DNA of 64,000 nt from Oscillospiraceae bacterium (GTDB lineage Bacteria > Bacillota > Clostridia > Oscillospirales > Ruminococcaceae). Within the stretch, counting starts at the first letter, position 1, and the number at the start of each line of letters is the position of its first letter. Below the pieces are notes generated by a model, which worked only from the letters and a program-made list of their open reading frames with translations, did no database searches and was not told the origin of the DNA. This document shows, piece by piece, positions 17,761 to 26,635 of this stretch. A program made the position numbers and the translations under genes. The stretch is taken from NCBI GenBank assembly GCA_017521325.1, contig JAFXCV010000067.1, positions 30,694 through 94,693 of the forward strand, written 5' to 3'.

Positions 17761-18603
17761 ATGGCTAAGGGAGGACTTGGCAGCGGCATGGATCTTCTGT
17801 TTGAGGATAATGTGTCGCAGGTGCAGGTGAAAAAGACTGTTCGTCTTTCGGAAATCGAACCGAACCGATCACAGCCCAGAAAAAATTTTGACGAAACCGC
17901 AATTTCCGCTTTGGCGGAATCCATCCGTGTTCATGGAATTTTGCAGCCCCTTCTGGTTAGACCTCTGGCGTTTGGGGGATACCAGATCGTTGCGGGCGAA
18001 CGCCGCTGGAGAGCTGCGAGAATGCTCGGACTTGACGAGGTTCCGGTGATCGTGCGTGATTTTTCTGATTTGGAAACCGCACAGATCGCTTTAATTGAAA
18101 ATTTGCAGCGTGAGGATCTCAACCCCGTTGAAGAGGCACTGGGATTTCAGAAATTACAGGATGATTTCGGGATGAAACAGGACGAAATTTCCAAAACTGT
18201 GGGCAGATCACGAAGTGCAGTAGCAAATTCTCTGCGTCTTTTGAAGCTTCCTGAGGAAGTCAAGGAGCTTCTGATTGACGGCAGCATTACGGCAGGACAT
18301 GCCAGAGCGCTGCTTGGATTTTCCGATACGGCTGCCATGATCAATGCAGCGCACAGAGCGGCAGCAGGACTTCTGACAGTGCGTCAGCTTGAAAAAATGG
18401 CTTCGGATAGTGAAAAAGCCGTGAAAGAAAAGAATACTCCGCCCCAGATGGAGAGCTATTATCGTGAAATGGAAATCAGCCTTCACGACAGGCTCGGCAG
18501 AAAGGTACAGGTGGATTTCCGCAAAAACAAGGGCGTGCTGATTCTGGAATTCTATGATAAGGACGATCTGCAGGCACTTGCACAGCGCCTTGTTGAGGAG
18601 TAA
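17761..18603 (+). CDS. parB: Chromosome-partitioning protein ParB (Spo0J)
   Basis: A 280-residue CTP-dependent DNA clamp binding parS. Motifs: ILQPLLVRPL, VAGERRWRAARMLG (CTP pocket), LIENLQREDLNPVEEALG, and the helix-turn-helix GRSRSAVANSLRLLKL. It keeps the ParB-type Arg and Gly (ITAGHARALLG) at the specificity positions, unlike the noc paralog. A TTG at 17758 immediately before the ATG is an alternative start; AAAGGGTG is the ribosome site. A perfect parS lies just after the stop. Confidence 0.95.
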   Translation: MAKGGLGSGMDLLFEDNVSQVQVKKTVRLSEIEPNRSQPRKNFDETAISALAESIRVHGILQPLLVRPLAFGGYQIVAGERRWRAARMLGLDEVPVIVRDFSDLETAQIALIENLQREDLNPVEEALGFQKLQDDFGMKQDEISKTVGRSRSAVANSLRLLKLPEEVKELLIDGSITAGHARALLGFSDTAAMINAAHRAAAGLLTVRQLEKMASDSEKAVKEKNTPPQMESYYREMEISLHDRLGRKVQVDFRKNKGVLILEFYDKDDLQALAQRLVEE

Positions 18604-18611
18604 AAACGAAA

Positions 18612-18627
18612 TGTTTCACGTGAAACA
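18612..18627. promoter_or_regulatory. parS: parS site between parB and serS
   Basis: TGTTTCACGTGAAACA, perfect 16 of 16, nine bases after the parB stop. Confidence 0.95.
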
Positions 18628-18664
18628 TTCTATAGAATAATTGAATTGAAAGGAAGTATAGATC

Positions 18665-19954
18665 ATGCTCGACATGAAATTTTTGAGAACAACCCCCGAT
18701 ATTGTAAAAGAAAACATCAAAAAGAAGTTTCAGGATGACAAGCTGCCGCTGGTGGATGAGGTAATCGCACTGGACAAGGAATACCGTGAAACCAAGGTAA
18801 AATGCGATGATCTGCGCATGCAGAGAAAGTCCAAGAGCAAGCAGATTGGCGGTCTGATGGGCAAGGGTGACAAGGAAGGTGCTGAGGCAATCAAGGCTGA
18901 GGTTGTGGCAATTGGCGAGGAACTTGAGCGTCTGGAAGCTCTTGAGGTTGAACTGCAGCAGAAAGTTCGTGAGATCATGCTGGTGATCCCGAACATCATC
19001 GACGAGAGTGTTCCGATTGGTAAGGACGACAGCGAAAACGTCGAAGTAGAGCGCTTTGGTGAGCCTTTTGTACCGGAATTCGAGGTTCCGTATCATGTGG
19101 ATATCATGGAAAGACTCAATGGAATTGACCTGGATGCAGCAAGAAAGACCAGCGGCAACGGCTTTTATTATCTGTGCGGCGACATTGCAAGACTGCACTC
19201 CTCCATTCTTTCTTATGCGAGAGATTTCATGATCGACAGAGGATTTACCTATTATATTCCGCCGTTTATGATCAGAAGTGACGTAGTTACGGGCGTTATG
19301 AGCTTTGCGGAGATGGAAGGCATGATGTACAAGATTGAGGGCGAGGATCTGTATCTCATCGGCACGAGTGAGCATTCCATGATCGGCAAGTTCATTGATA
19401 CAATTCTCCCTGAGGAGAGCCTGCCGCAGACGCTGACAAGCTATTCTCCGTGTTTCCGTAAGGAAGTCGGCGCTCACGGCATTGAGGAACGTGGTGTATA
19501 TCGTATCCACCAGTTCGAAAAGCAGGAAATGATTGTTGTCTGCAAGCCCGAGGAGAGCAAGGAATGGTTTGAAAAGCTCTACCAGAATACCGTGGATTTC
19601 TTCCGCAGCTTGGATATTCCGGTTCGCACATTGGAATGTTGCTCCGGTGACCTTGCGGATCTGAAGGTGAAGTCCATTGACGTTGAGGCATGGTCGCCCC
19701 GTCAGCAGAAGTACTTCGAGGTCGGCAGCTGTTCGAATCTGGGCGATGCACAGGCAAGAAGACTTGGCATCCGTGTCAAGGGTGCGGACGGTCAGAAGTA
19801 TTTCGCCCATACACTGAACAACACCGTGGTTGCACCGCCGAGAATGCTGATTGCTTTCTTAGAAAACAACCTGAATGACGACGGCAGCATCCGTATTCCG
19901 GAGGCGCTGCAGCGTTACATGTTCACGGACAAGATTTCCGTACCTGTGAAATAA
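18665..19954 (+). CDS. serS: Serine-tRNA ligase
   Basis: A 429-residue class II synthetase. An N-terminal coiled-coil arm that grips tRNA-Ser spans about residues 25-105 (MQRKSKSKQIGGLMGKGDK inside). The catalytic core has CFRKEVGAHGIEERGV and YRIHQFEKQEM (motif 2), and motif 3 reads LNNTVVAPPRMLIAFLENN. The usual bacterial motif 3 has a GLAVGR core, so this is a divergent SerRS, though the motif 3 arginine is kept. GAAAGGAAG precedes the ATG. It is the last gene of the rightward origin series. Confidence 0.93.
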   Translation: MLDMKFLRTTPDIVKENIKKKFQDDKLPLVDEVIALDKEYRETKVKCDDLRMQRKSKSKQIGGLMGKGDKEGAEAIKAEVVAIGEELERLEALEVELQQKVREIMLVIPNIIDESVPIGKDDSENVEVERFGEPFVPEFEVPYHVDIMERLNGIDLDAARKTSGNGFYYLCGDIARLHSSILSYARDFMIDRGFTYYIPPFMIRSDVVTGVMSFAEMEGMMYKIEGEDLYLIGTSEHSMIGKFIDTILPEESLPQTLTSYSPCFRKEVGAHGIEERGVYRIHQFEKQEMIVVCKPEESKEWFEKLYQNTVDFFRSLDIPVRTLECCSGDLADLKVKSIDVEAWSPRQQKYFEVGSCSNLGDAQARRLGIRVKGADGQKYFAHTLNNTVVAPPRMLIAFLENNLNDDGSIRIPEALQRYMFTDKISVPVK

Positions 19955-19960
19955 ATGAGA

Positions 19961-19990
19961 AAAACCGCTGCATTTGCAGCGGTTTTTTTA
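19961..19990. terminator. Bidirectional terminator serS/birA
   Basis: Stem AAAACCGCTGC with loop ATTT and a following run of T on the plus strand. The complementary A-run gives a U-run for the converging birA transcript, whose stop codon lies at its edge. Confidence 0.85.
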
Positions 19991-20773
19991 TGGCGTATCC
20001 TGCGGAAACCTCGCAGTTCCGCTTGTAATGACAGCCTCTGTGCCATCGGAGAAACGCACAATCAGCCCCAGATCCTGTGTAAAACCGATTGCCTCGGCTG
20101 TCTTTTCAATTCCCTCGTGAATGACAATGACGGTTTTGCCGAGCGTGTAGGAATGCTTGCTGTATGTCTTTAGAAAACTATGATTCGAGAGGTTTGACAA
20201 TTGAAATTCGAGCTGCTTTAGAATGGCAGCAGCCATGGAATTTCGGTCGATGAGAAGTCCCGTTTCTGTTTCGATATCCGTGAAAATGTTCCGCAATTCC
20301 TGCGGAATATCGGTAATTTTTCTAAGGTTCAGTCCGATACCGATGATAAGATAATCAAGTCCTCCGCTTTGCGGATGAAATCCACCCTCGCATAAAATAC
20401 CGCAGATTTTGCGGTCGTTCAGGAAAAGATCATTGACCCATTTGATTTTCGTGGTGATATCAAATTCCGAAAGTGCCTTGTGAACCGCCACTGCCGTGCA
20501 GGCGGTCAGTGACATGAGATCGGAAATTTCCTGCGTTGGACGCAGGATCACCGAAAGATACAGCCCCCCTTCGGGGGAATAAAACGACTTCCCGATTCTT
20601 CCACGCCCTGCGGTCTGTTTTCCTGCAAGAACCACCGTTCCATGTGCAGCACGATCTGCCGCAAGCTCCTTCGCAAGGCGGTTTGTCGAATCAATTTCGT
20701 CGAAATACAGGACTTTTTGACCGATGCTGCAATTTTTTGTCAGCATGCCTTGCATGATTTCCGGACTGTTCAT
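19988..20773 (-). CDS. birA: Biotin--[acetyl-CoA-carboxylase] ligase
   Basis: A 261-residue biotin protein ligase. The adenylation motif AGRGRIGKSFYSPEGGLYLS lies near residue 54, followed by IKWVNDLFLNDRKICGILCE and a small C-terminal SH3-like domain. There is no N-terminal DNA-binding domain, so it is a pure ligase, not a repressor. The start at 20773 has GGGAGATGA as ribosome site; an in-frame ATG at 20821 lies inside the -35 promoter element and is rejected. Confidence 0.92.
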   Translation of the reverse strand: MNSPEIMQGMLTKNCSIGQKVLYFDEIDSTNRLAKELAADRAAHGTVVLAGKQTAGRGRIGKSFYSPEGGLYLSVILRPTQEISDLMSLTACTAVAVHKALSEFDITTKIKWVNDLFLNDRKICGILCEGGFHPQSGGLDYLIIGIGLNLRKITDIPQELRNIFTDIETETGLLIDRNSMAAAILKQLEFQLSNLSNHSFLKTYSKHSYTLGKTVIVIHEGIEKTAEAIGFTQDLGLIVRFSDGTEAVITSGTARFPQDTP

Positions 20774-20792
20774 ACTATCATCTCCCGACTTC

Positions 20793-20821
20793 ATTATAGC
20801 ATAGATTTTCGGCAAATGCAA
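20793..20821 (-). promoter_or_regulatory. birA promoter (TTGCAT -35 type)
   Basis: Read on the minus strand: TTGCAT (20816-20821), 17-base spacer, TATAAT (20793-20798), 20 bases before the birA ATG. Confidence 0.75.
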
Positions 20822-20846
20822 GTCATAGGCAAGCCCACATACCGCA

Positions 20847-20852
20847 TATAAT
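20847..20852 (+). promoter_or_regulatory. Candidate -10 element for feoB
   Basis: TATAAT 28 bases before the chosen feoB ATG. No clear -35 is seen. The upstream in-frame ATG overlaps this box, which supports the later start. Confidence 0.5.
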
Positions 20853-20880
20853 GGCAGAAGAACGAGAAAGGGGCGATTTC

Positions 20881-22779
20881 ATGGAAAAGACAGAGAAAAA
20901 CACGGATACTCCGCTGCGGCGTGAGGATATTTCACCGAACAATGACCCCATCATTGCACTTGCAGGCAATCCGAATGTCGGAAAATCCACCGTTTTCAAT
21001 GCACTTACGGGCATGCACCAGCACACAGGAAACTGGGCGGGTAAAACAGTTACCAACGCTATTGGAATGGCGAAATATGGGGGAAATTCCTACATCCTTG
21101 CGGATCTTCCCGGTACCTATTCCCTGCGTGGCGGCTGTGCCGAGGAGGAGACAGCGAGGGAATTTCTGCAAAGCGGCTGTACGGATGTGGTGATCGTTGT
21201 GTGTGATGCGTGCTGTCTGGAGCGAAATCTCTTGCTTGTGCTTCAGGTCAGAGCGCTTTGTGAGCGTGTGATCGTCTGCGTAAATCTTCTGGATGAGGCT
21301 GAAAAACGCAGTGTTACCGTCGATCTTGCCCTGCTTGAGGAAAAACTCTCACTTCCCGTCGTGGGCATCACCGCCCGAAGCGGCATGGGGCTTGATACAC
21401 TGATGGATCGCCTGCAGGAGCTGCTTGACAGCAGATTCGAGAAACTTGAAATTTCCGAAAGCACGCAGAATCGGGAAATCTCCGACCTTGTGCAGGAGGC
21501 TGAGAAAATCGCTGCACAGGTCCTTTCCTTCGGAGATCAGCCCTCGGATCTCACCGACCGCCGCCTCGACCGCATCTTCATGGGCAGGAAATTCGGTGTT
21601 CCCGTGATGCTTGTCATGCTTGCTGTCATTCTGTGGCTGACAATGATCGGGGCGAATTATCCCTCGGCGCTGCTCTCGCAGTTTTTATTTTCCATCGGCA
21701 GCGCAGCAAGCGGATTTCTTAACGAAATCCACGCACCTGCGTGGATTGATGGGCTTTTTATCCAAGGCATGTACCGCACCCTTGCGTGGGTTGTTTCCGT
21801 GATGCTGCCGCCGATGGCAATCTTTTTTCCGCTTTTCACATTATTGGAGGATGCAGGCTATCTGCCGAGAGTGGCATTCAACCTTGACGGATGCTTTCGA
21901 AAATGCGGTGCCTGCGGGAAACAGGCACTCACGATGTGCATGGGATTCGGCTGCAATGCCGCAGGTGTGACGGGGTGCCGCATTATAGATTCGCCGAGGG
22001 ACCGGCTGATTGCAATTCTCACAAATGTATTTGTGCCGTGTAATGGGCGTTTTCCGCTGCTGATTTCTCTGATCTCCATGTTTTTTGTCACAGGAATTTC
22101 CGCAGTTGATTCGGTTCTGACTGCATTTTTGCTCCTTGGCGTGATCCTTTCCGGTATTGGAATGACCTTTCTCACCTCAAAACTTCTCTCAAAAACCCTG
22201 CTGCGAGGGGTGGCATCCTCCTTTACGTTAGAGCTTCCACCGTACCGACGACCGCAGATCGGCAAGGTCATCGTGCGTTCCATCTTTGACAGAACTGTAT
22301 TCGTCCTTGGACGGGCGTGCATCGTTGCCGCACCGACGGGCATTCTCATCTGGCTGCTTGCGAATATTTCCGTGGCGAATCAGAGCCTGCTTATGCACTG
22401 CGCCGGATTTCTCGATCCCTTTGCACAGTGGTTCGGTATGGACGGAACGATCCTGCTTGCCTTTATTCTTGGCTTCCCTGCGAATGAAATTGTCATCCCC
22501 ATCATCCTTATGAGCTATCTCTCACAAGGAAGTCTGACGGAAATTGCAGAGCTTTCCACACTCCGTACCCTCTTTGTGGAAAACGGATGGACACCTGTGA
22601 CTGCACTTTGTGTCATGGCATTTTCCCTCCTGCATTTTCCTTGCTCTACAACCGTGATGACGATTTATAAGGAAACAAAAAGCCTGAAATGGACGTTCCT
22701 TTCTGTGGGATTGCCTACGATTCTTGGATTTGCGGTGTGCTTTGTAATCCACTCTGTTGGAATGCTGTTCGGTTTTTAA
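20881..22779 (+). CDS. feoB: Ferrous iron transport protein B
   Basis: A 632-residue Fe(II) transporter. The N-terminal G domain has G1 GNPNVGKST near residue 29, DLPGTYSL (G3) and CVNLLDEAEK (a variant G4, NLLD). A membrane domain of about eight helices starts near residue 240. It has the Gate motif region CGKQALTMCMGFGCNAAGVT and a second internal repeat. AAAGGGGCG precedes the ATG. No FeoA is nearby, so it is an orphan B subunit, shorter than many FeoB proteins. Confidence 0.93.
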   Translation: MEKTEKNTDTPLRREDISPNNDPIIALAGNPNVGKSTVFNALTGMHQHTGNWAGKTVTNAIGMAKYGGNSYILADLPGTYSLRGGCAEEETAREFLQSGCTDVVIVVCDACCLERNLLLVLQVRALCERVIVCVNLLDEAEKRSVTVDLALLEEKLSLPVVGITARSGMGLDTLMDRLQELLDSRFEKLEISESTQNREISDLVQEAEKIAAQVLSFGDQPSDLTDRRLDRIFMGRKFGVPVMLVMLAVILWLTMIGANYPSALLSQFLFSIGSAASGFLNEIHAPAWIDGLFIQGMYRTLAWVVSVMLPPMAIFFPLFTLLEDAGYLPRVAFNLDGCFRKCGACGKQALTMCMGFGCNAAGVTGCRIIDSPRDRLIAILTNVFVPCNGRFPLLISLISMFFVTGISAVDSVLTAFLLLGVILSGIGMTFLTSKLLSKTLLRGVASSFTLELPPYRRPQIGKVIVRSIFDRTVFVLGRACIVAAPTGILIWLLANISVANQSLLMHCAGFLDPFAQWFGMDGTILLAFILGFPANEIVIPIILMSYLSQGSLTEIAELSTLRTLFVENGWTPVTALCVMAFSLLHFPCSTTVMTIYKETKSLKWTFLSVGLPTILGFAVCFVIHSVGMLFGF

Positions 22780-22785
22780 AATGAA

Positions 22786-22808
22786 TTTCCTCCCAAAGTG
22801 GGAGGAAA
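22786..22808 (+). terminator. Hairpin after feoB
   Basis: Perfect 10-base stem TTTCCTCCCA with a 3-base loop right after the feoB stop; the T-tail is weak. Confidence 0.55.
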
Positions 22809-22834
22809 CTTCTATTGCAAAAGAACAAATGTTC

Positions 22835-22883
22835 AAACAAAATTTCAAAACAACAGCCGTCCCTGCCACGCAGAAACGGCTGT
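22835..22883 (-). terminator. Terminator of the O-acetylhomoserine sulfhydrylase gene
   Basis: On the minus strand, ACAGCCGT (22876-22883) pairs with ACGGCTGT (22853-22860), followed by a T-rich stretch, ten bases after the stop. Confidence 0.6.
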
Positions 22884-22892
22884 ATTTCGTGA

Positions 22893-24158
22893 TTACTTCG
22901 AAGCCTCAAACGCCTGAGTCAGATCGTCAATAATGTCCTCGACATTCTCAAGACCTACGGACAGACGGATCATGCCTGCGTCGATGCCGGCAGCCACGAG
23001 CTGTTCGTCGGTGAGCTGACGATGGGTCATGCTTGCAGGATGCAGCACGCAGGTGCGGATATCCGCAACGTGAACCTCACGGGATGCAAGCTTGAGGGCA
23101 TCCATGAACTTTGTTGCAGCCTCTCTGCCGCCCTTGATGCAGAAGGAAATGACGCCGCTGCAGCCATCGGGCAGGTACTTCTGCGCACGCTCATAGTGCT
23201 TGTCGGATTCCAGTCCCGGATAGGTAATGCTTGCAACGCTGTCGCAGCCCTGCAGGAACTTCGCAACGGTCAGACCGTTCTTGCAGTAACGCTCCATACG
23301 GACAGCCAGAGTTTCCAGACCGAGATTGAGCAGGAATGCGGAATTTGCCGCCGGATAGCAGCCAAAATCACGCATCAGCTGCATTCTTGCCTTGATGATA
23401 TATGCCATTTTGCCGAATTCTCTGGTGTAAACAACGCCGTGGTAGCTCTCGTCAGGCTCGGTGAATTCGGGGAAATTGCCGTTTGCCCAGTCAAAATTAC
23501 CGCTGTCTACGATGACGCCGCCGCCCTGTACTGCATGACCGTCCATGTATTTGGTGGTGGAGTGGATGACAATATCCGCACCGAATTCAAAAGGACGGCA
23601 CAGGATGGGTGTCGGGAATGTATTGTCCACGATCAGCGGAATGCCGTGCTTGTGGGCAAAATTTGCAAAGCGCTCGATGTCAAACACATTCAGCGCAGGA
23701 TTTGCCAGTGTTTCGCCGAAAACAAGCTTGGTGTTCGGCTTGATGGCAGCTTCCAGCTCTTCTTCGGTAGCCTCGGGATCCACAAAAATGCACTCAATGC
23801 CGAGCTTTTTGAGGGTTACCGCAAAGAGGTTCACGGTGCCGCCATAGATGGCACTTGCCGCAATGAAGCTGTCGCCGGAATTACAGAGGTTCAGAACAGA
23901 CAGCAGGGACGCAGCCTGTCCGCTGGAGGTGCACATTGCACCAACGCCGCCCTCAAGCGCAGCGATCTTCTTCTCAACAGCGTCAACTGTGGGATTGGAG
24001 AAACGGGAATACATGTGCTCTGTGGGCATGTTAAACAAATCAGCAATGTGCTGTGTACTGTCAAAAACATAGGTGGTACTCTGCACAATCGGCAGCGCAC
24101 CGGGCGCACCGTTTGTAGGCTCATAGCCTTCATGCAGGCATTTGGTTTCAATTTTCAT
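22893..24158 (-). CDS. metY: O-acetylhomoserine sulfhydrylase (Cys/Met metabolism PLP enzyme)
   Basis: A 421-residue PLP-dependent enzyme of the Cys/Met metabolism family, predicted to make homocysteine from O-acetylhomoserine and sulfide in the cytoplasm. It begins ETKCLHEGYEPTNGAPGALP, has the MYSRFSNPTVDAVEKKIAALE substrate/PLP region split around residue 50, SSGQAA near 80, the PLP lysine in HSTTKYMDGHA near residue 207 and a C-terminal RLSVGLENVEDIIDDL. The length is typical for MetY (longer than MetB). A cystathionine-lyase role is less likely. It has its own promoter and terminator. Confidence 0.9.
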   Translation of the reverse strand: MKIETKCLHEGYEPTNGAPGALPIVQSTTYVFDSTQHIADLFNMPTEHMYSRFSNPTVDAVEKKIAALEGGVGAMCTSSGQAASLLSVLNLCNSGDSFIAASAIYGGTVNLFAVTLKKLGIECIFVDPEATEEELEAAIKPNTKLVFGETLANPALNVFDIERFANFAHKHGIPLIVDNTFPTPILCRPFEFGADIVIHSTTKYMDGHAVQGGGVIVDSGNFDWANGNFPEFTEPDESYHGVVYTREFGKMAYIIKARMQLMRDFGCYPAANSAFLLNLGLETLAVRMERYCKNGLTVAKFLQGCDSVASITYPGLESDKHYERAQKYLPDGCSGVISFCIKGGREAATKFMDALKLASREVHVADIRTCVLHPASMTHRQLTDEQLVAAGIDAGMIRLSVGLENVEDIIDDLTQAFEASK

Positions 24159-24193
24159 GATGGGATACTTCCTTTCATAAATGGGATGGTTCT

Positions 24194-24222
24194 ATTATAG
24201 CACATTCTGCAAACGAATGCAA
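24194..24222 (-). promoter_or_regulatory. metY promoter (TTGCAT -35 type)
   Basis: On the minus strand: TTGCAT (24217-24222), 17-base spacer, TATAAT (24194-24199), 36 bases before the ATG. Confidence 0.75.
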
Positions 24223-24229
24223 GAGGAAA

Positions 24230-26476
24230 TTAAGTCAGGTGTGCAAGGAAATCTGTAATTCCGTCCGTACCGCCCGCACCCTGATAAGCTGCATACATCA
24301 GGATCAGCGCAGCGTCGGTTGCTTCGAATTGTCCGTTTCCGTTCACATCCGCAAAGCCTGCCTGCTCCTTGGTCAGTTCATGCGCTTCGCCTGCACCCTC
24401 TGCCGCTGCGGCAACAAGGAGGAGTGCGGCATCCGTTGCGTTGACGCTGCCGTTGCCGTCGAGATCGCCAAGGCTGTAGACGGGAACAAAAGGCTCCGGT
24501 GATTCGCCGAGGCTTCGGAAATTGTATCCTTTTTCCACAGCATATGCCTGTGCTGTGGAATTTTCATAGCCGACAATCGTTCCTTGAAATCCGCCGCCGT
24601 AAAACGATTCTCCGTTAAATGCGAAGTCCGGATTGAGGAAAATAAACTCACCTGTATTTTTCAGTTCTTCACCATTGGAGGTATATGCGTAATCAAATGT
24701 AAAAGCTCCGTCATCAAGGCGTTCTAAGCTCTTGGGAAATGTAACGGTGGAAAGACCGTAGCAGCCTTTAAATGCCCAACCTTCAATATACTTCAGACTG
24801 TCGGAGAGTGTCAGTTCCGTCAGACCTGCGCAGTTTTCAAAAGCACTTCTTTCAATGCCTTCGACGGAGTCCGGAAGAACGATTTTGTTCGGGCACGTCA
24901 TATTTCTGTTATCAGAAGCAAACGCAAAGCATCCGATGACTTTTACGCCATCGGGAACCGTGTATTCCGTCTGCTGTCTGCCGATCGGATACTGCATCAG
25001 CTTCGTGCCGTCCTTTGACAGAAGCACGCCGTTTTCGCTTTTGTACGACGGGTGATCCGCAGCAACTTCAATTTTCGTCAGCCCTTCGTTGTAGCTGAAT
25101 GCACCATCTCCGATGGAGGTCAGATTCTTTGGAATCGTGACGCTTGTCAGAGCAGTGTTTTTGAATGCATTTTCATCGATTGAAATCAAACTTTCGGGCA
25201 GAGTTATTTCCTTCAGCGGAATATCGGAAAATGCACCCAAACCGATCTCCTTAACGCTGTTTCCGAATGTCACCTTTTCAAGAAAATAACAATTCCAGAA
25301 CGCATACTCACCAATTGAAGTCACCGTATCGGGAATGACAACGGATGTCATAGTCTGATCACGCAGTGCTTCGCCCTCAATTCTCCTTACCGGCAGACCT
25401 TCGATTTCGGATGGAATGATGAAATCCCCTGAAATTCTGCCGTTTGTTTCGTCCACGCCGTAGATGCCGACGTGATCGGCATAGACTCTGTAGAGAAGTT
25501 TTTCGTGTACGCCTTTTCCGACTGCAAAGTTGCAGTCATGTTTTTCGGCATATGCCTGCGCTGTGGAATCGGGTTTTCCGTAAATGGTGCCGTCGAAATA
25601 CCATTCCCGATAGCCGTCAGCATCGTATTTATATGTATTGCAGAATGTATCAATGATGTCATAGATCTCACAGGATGGATTTTCAATGTAAAAGTCGTCA
25701 ACGCTCGAATAGAAAAAGGCAGAGTTATCAATCACGCTGACGCTTTCGGGGATCACCAGAGAATATATACCACGCAGATTGCTGAATGCTGAATTTCCGA
25801 TATATTCGAGATTTTGCGGCAGTTCCAGTCTTGCAGCATCAAGTCCCATGCACGCATGACTTTCGATACGCTTTACACTTTCGGGAAAAACGATCTCACC
25901 GGCAGCGGTGAAATAAAACGAATACGCACCGAGAACCTCCACGCCATCCGGAATAGCATAAGAACCTGCACCGGCAGGATATTTCACAAGTGTTTTTTTG
26001 TCCTTGGTAAATACCACGCCGTCCACGGAGCAGTATACGGGATTCTCCTCATCTACGTTGATCGCTTTCAAGGAGCTGTTAACACCACCGCCGTCGATGC
26101 TGATGCCCCATTTCACATAGACTGCATTCAATGCGCCGTCCTGAATCTCGGTCACACTTGCAGGGATATGCATGGATGTGATGTACTGGCAATCGTCGAA
26201 TGTGTAGGACAGGATCGTTGTCACAGGAAGCCCGTCAATTTCATCGGGAATTACGACATCCCCTTCATATTCCTCATTAAAATCGTAAATTTCGATGTGG
26301 TCGCTGTACTTGTGATAAAAAAATTCGCCGTACTGCCCCGTATCGGAATCCGGTTCTTCTTCCCATAAAGAGATAGCGGATGCATGCAGGGGTAAATCCT
26401 GCGCATACGGCACGACGGCAGAGGCTGCAAAGACTGCGCTGAGCAGCATTGCAAAAACTGCAGATCTGCGTTTCAT
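24230..26476 (-). CDS. Secreted leucine-rich-repeat protein with C-terminal dockerin
   Basis: A 748-residue secreted protein. It has a signal peptide (MKRRSAVFAMLLSAVFAA, cut near residue 30) and two blocks of BspA/LRR_5-type repeats with recurring cores such as LTSIGDGAFSYNEGLTKI. The last about 75 residues are a dockerin with two calcium-loop repeats, GDLDGNGSVNATDAALLL and ADVNGNGQFEATDAALIL. The dockerin should plug it into a cohesin scaffold. Each block ends with a motif like IVGYENSTAQAYAVEKGYNF. The ATG at 26476 follows GAAAGGAATG; an upstream in-frame ATG overlaps the promoter. Confidence 0.9.
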   Translation of the reverse strand: MKRRSAVFAMLLSAVFAASAVVPYAQDLPLHASAISLWEEEPDSDTGQYGEFFYHKYSDHIEIYDFNEEYEGDVVIPDEIDGLPVTTILSYTFDDCQYITSMHIPASVTEIQDGALNAVYVKWGISIDGGGVNSSLKAINVDEENPVYCSVDGVVFTKDKKTLVKYPAGAGSYAIPDGVEVLGAYSFYFTAAGEIVFPESVKRIESHACMGLDAARLELPQNLEYIGNSAFSNLRGIYSLVIPESVSVIDNSAFFYSSVDDFYIENPSCEIYDIIDTFCNTYKYDADGYREWYFDGTIYGKPDSTAQAYAEKHDCNFAVGKGVHEKLLYRVYADHVGIYGVDETNGRISGDFIIPSEIEGLPVRRIEGEALRDQTMTSVVIPDTVTSIGEYAFWNCYFLEKVTFGNSVKEIGLGAFSDIPLKEITLPESLISIDENAFKNTALTSVTIPKNLTSIGDGAFSYNEGLTKIEVAADHPSYKSENGVLLSKDGTKLMQYPIGRQQTEYTVPDGVKVIGCFAFASDNRNMTCPNKIVLPDSVEGIERSAFENCAGLTELTLSDSLKYIEGWAFKGCYGLSTVTFPKSLERLDDGAFTFDYAYTSNGEELKNTGEFIFLNPDFAFNGESFYGGGFQGTIVGYENSTAQAYAVEKGYNFRSLGESPEPFVPVYSLGDLDGNGSVNATDAALLLVAAAAEGAGEAHELTKEQAGFADVNGNGQFEATDAALILMYAAYQGAGGTDGITDFLAHLT

Positions 26477-26522
26477 TGGCTGACATTCCTTTCGTTTTGT
26501 TTTCGGGAATTCCGATGCTACA

Positions 26523-26551
26523 ATTTTACCACATCTCCCCCAAAATTGCAA
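26523..26551 (-). promoter_or_regulatory. Promoter of the LRR-dockerin gene (TTGCAA type)
   Basis: On the minus strand: TTGCAA (26546-26551), 17-base spacer, TAAAAT (26523-26528), about 46 bases before the ATG. Confidence 0.65.
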
Positions 26552-26635
26552 GAAAAATCTTCAGAAATCGAAGTACTATTATAAAACAGCCATGCATATA
26601 ATGCAGTGAACAAAACCCTACAGGAGGAACAAGCC

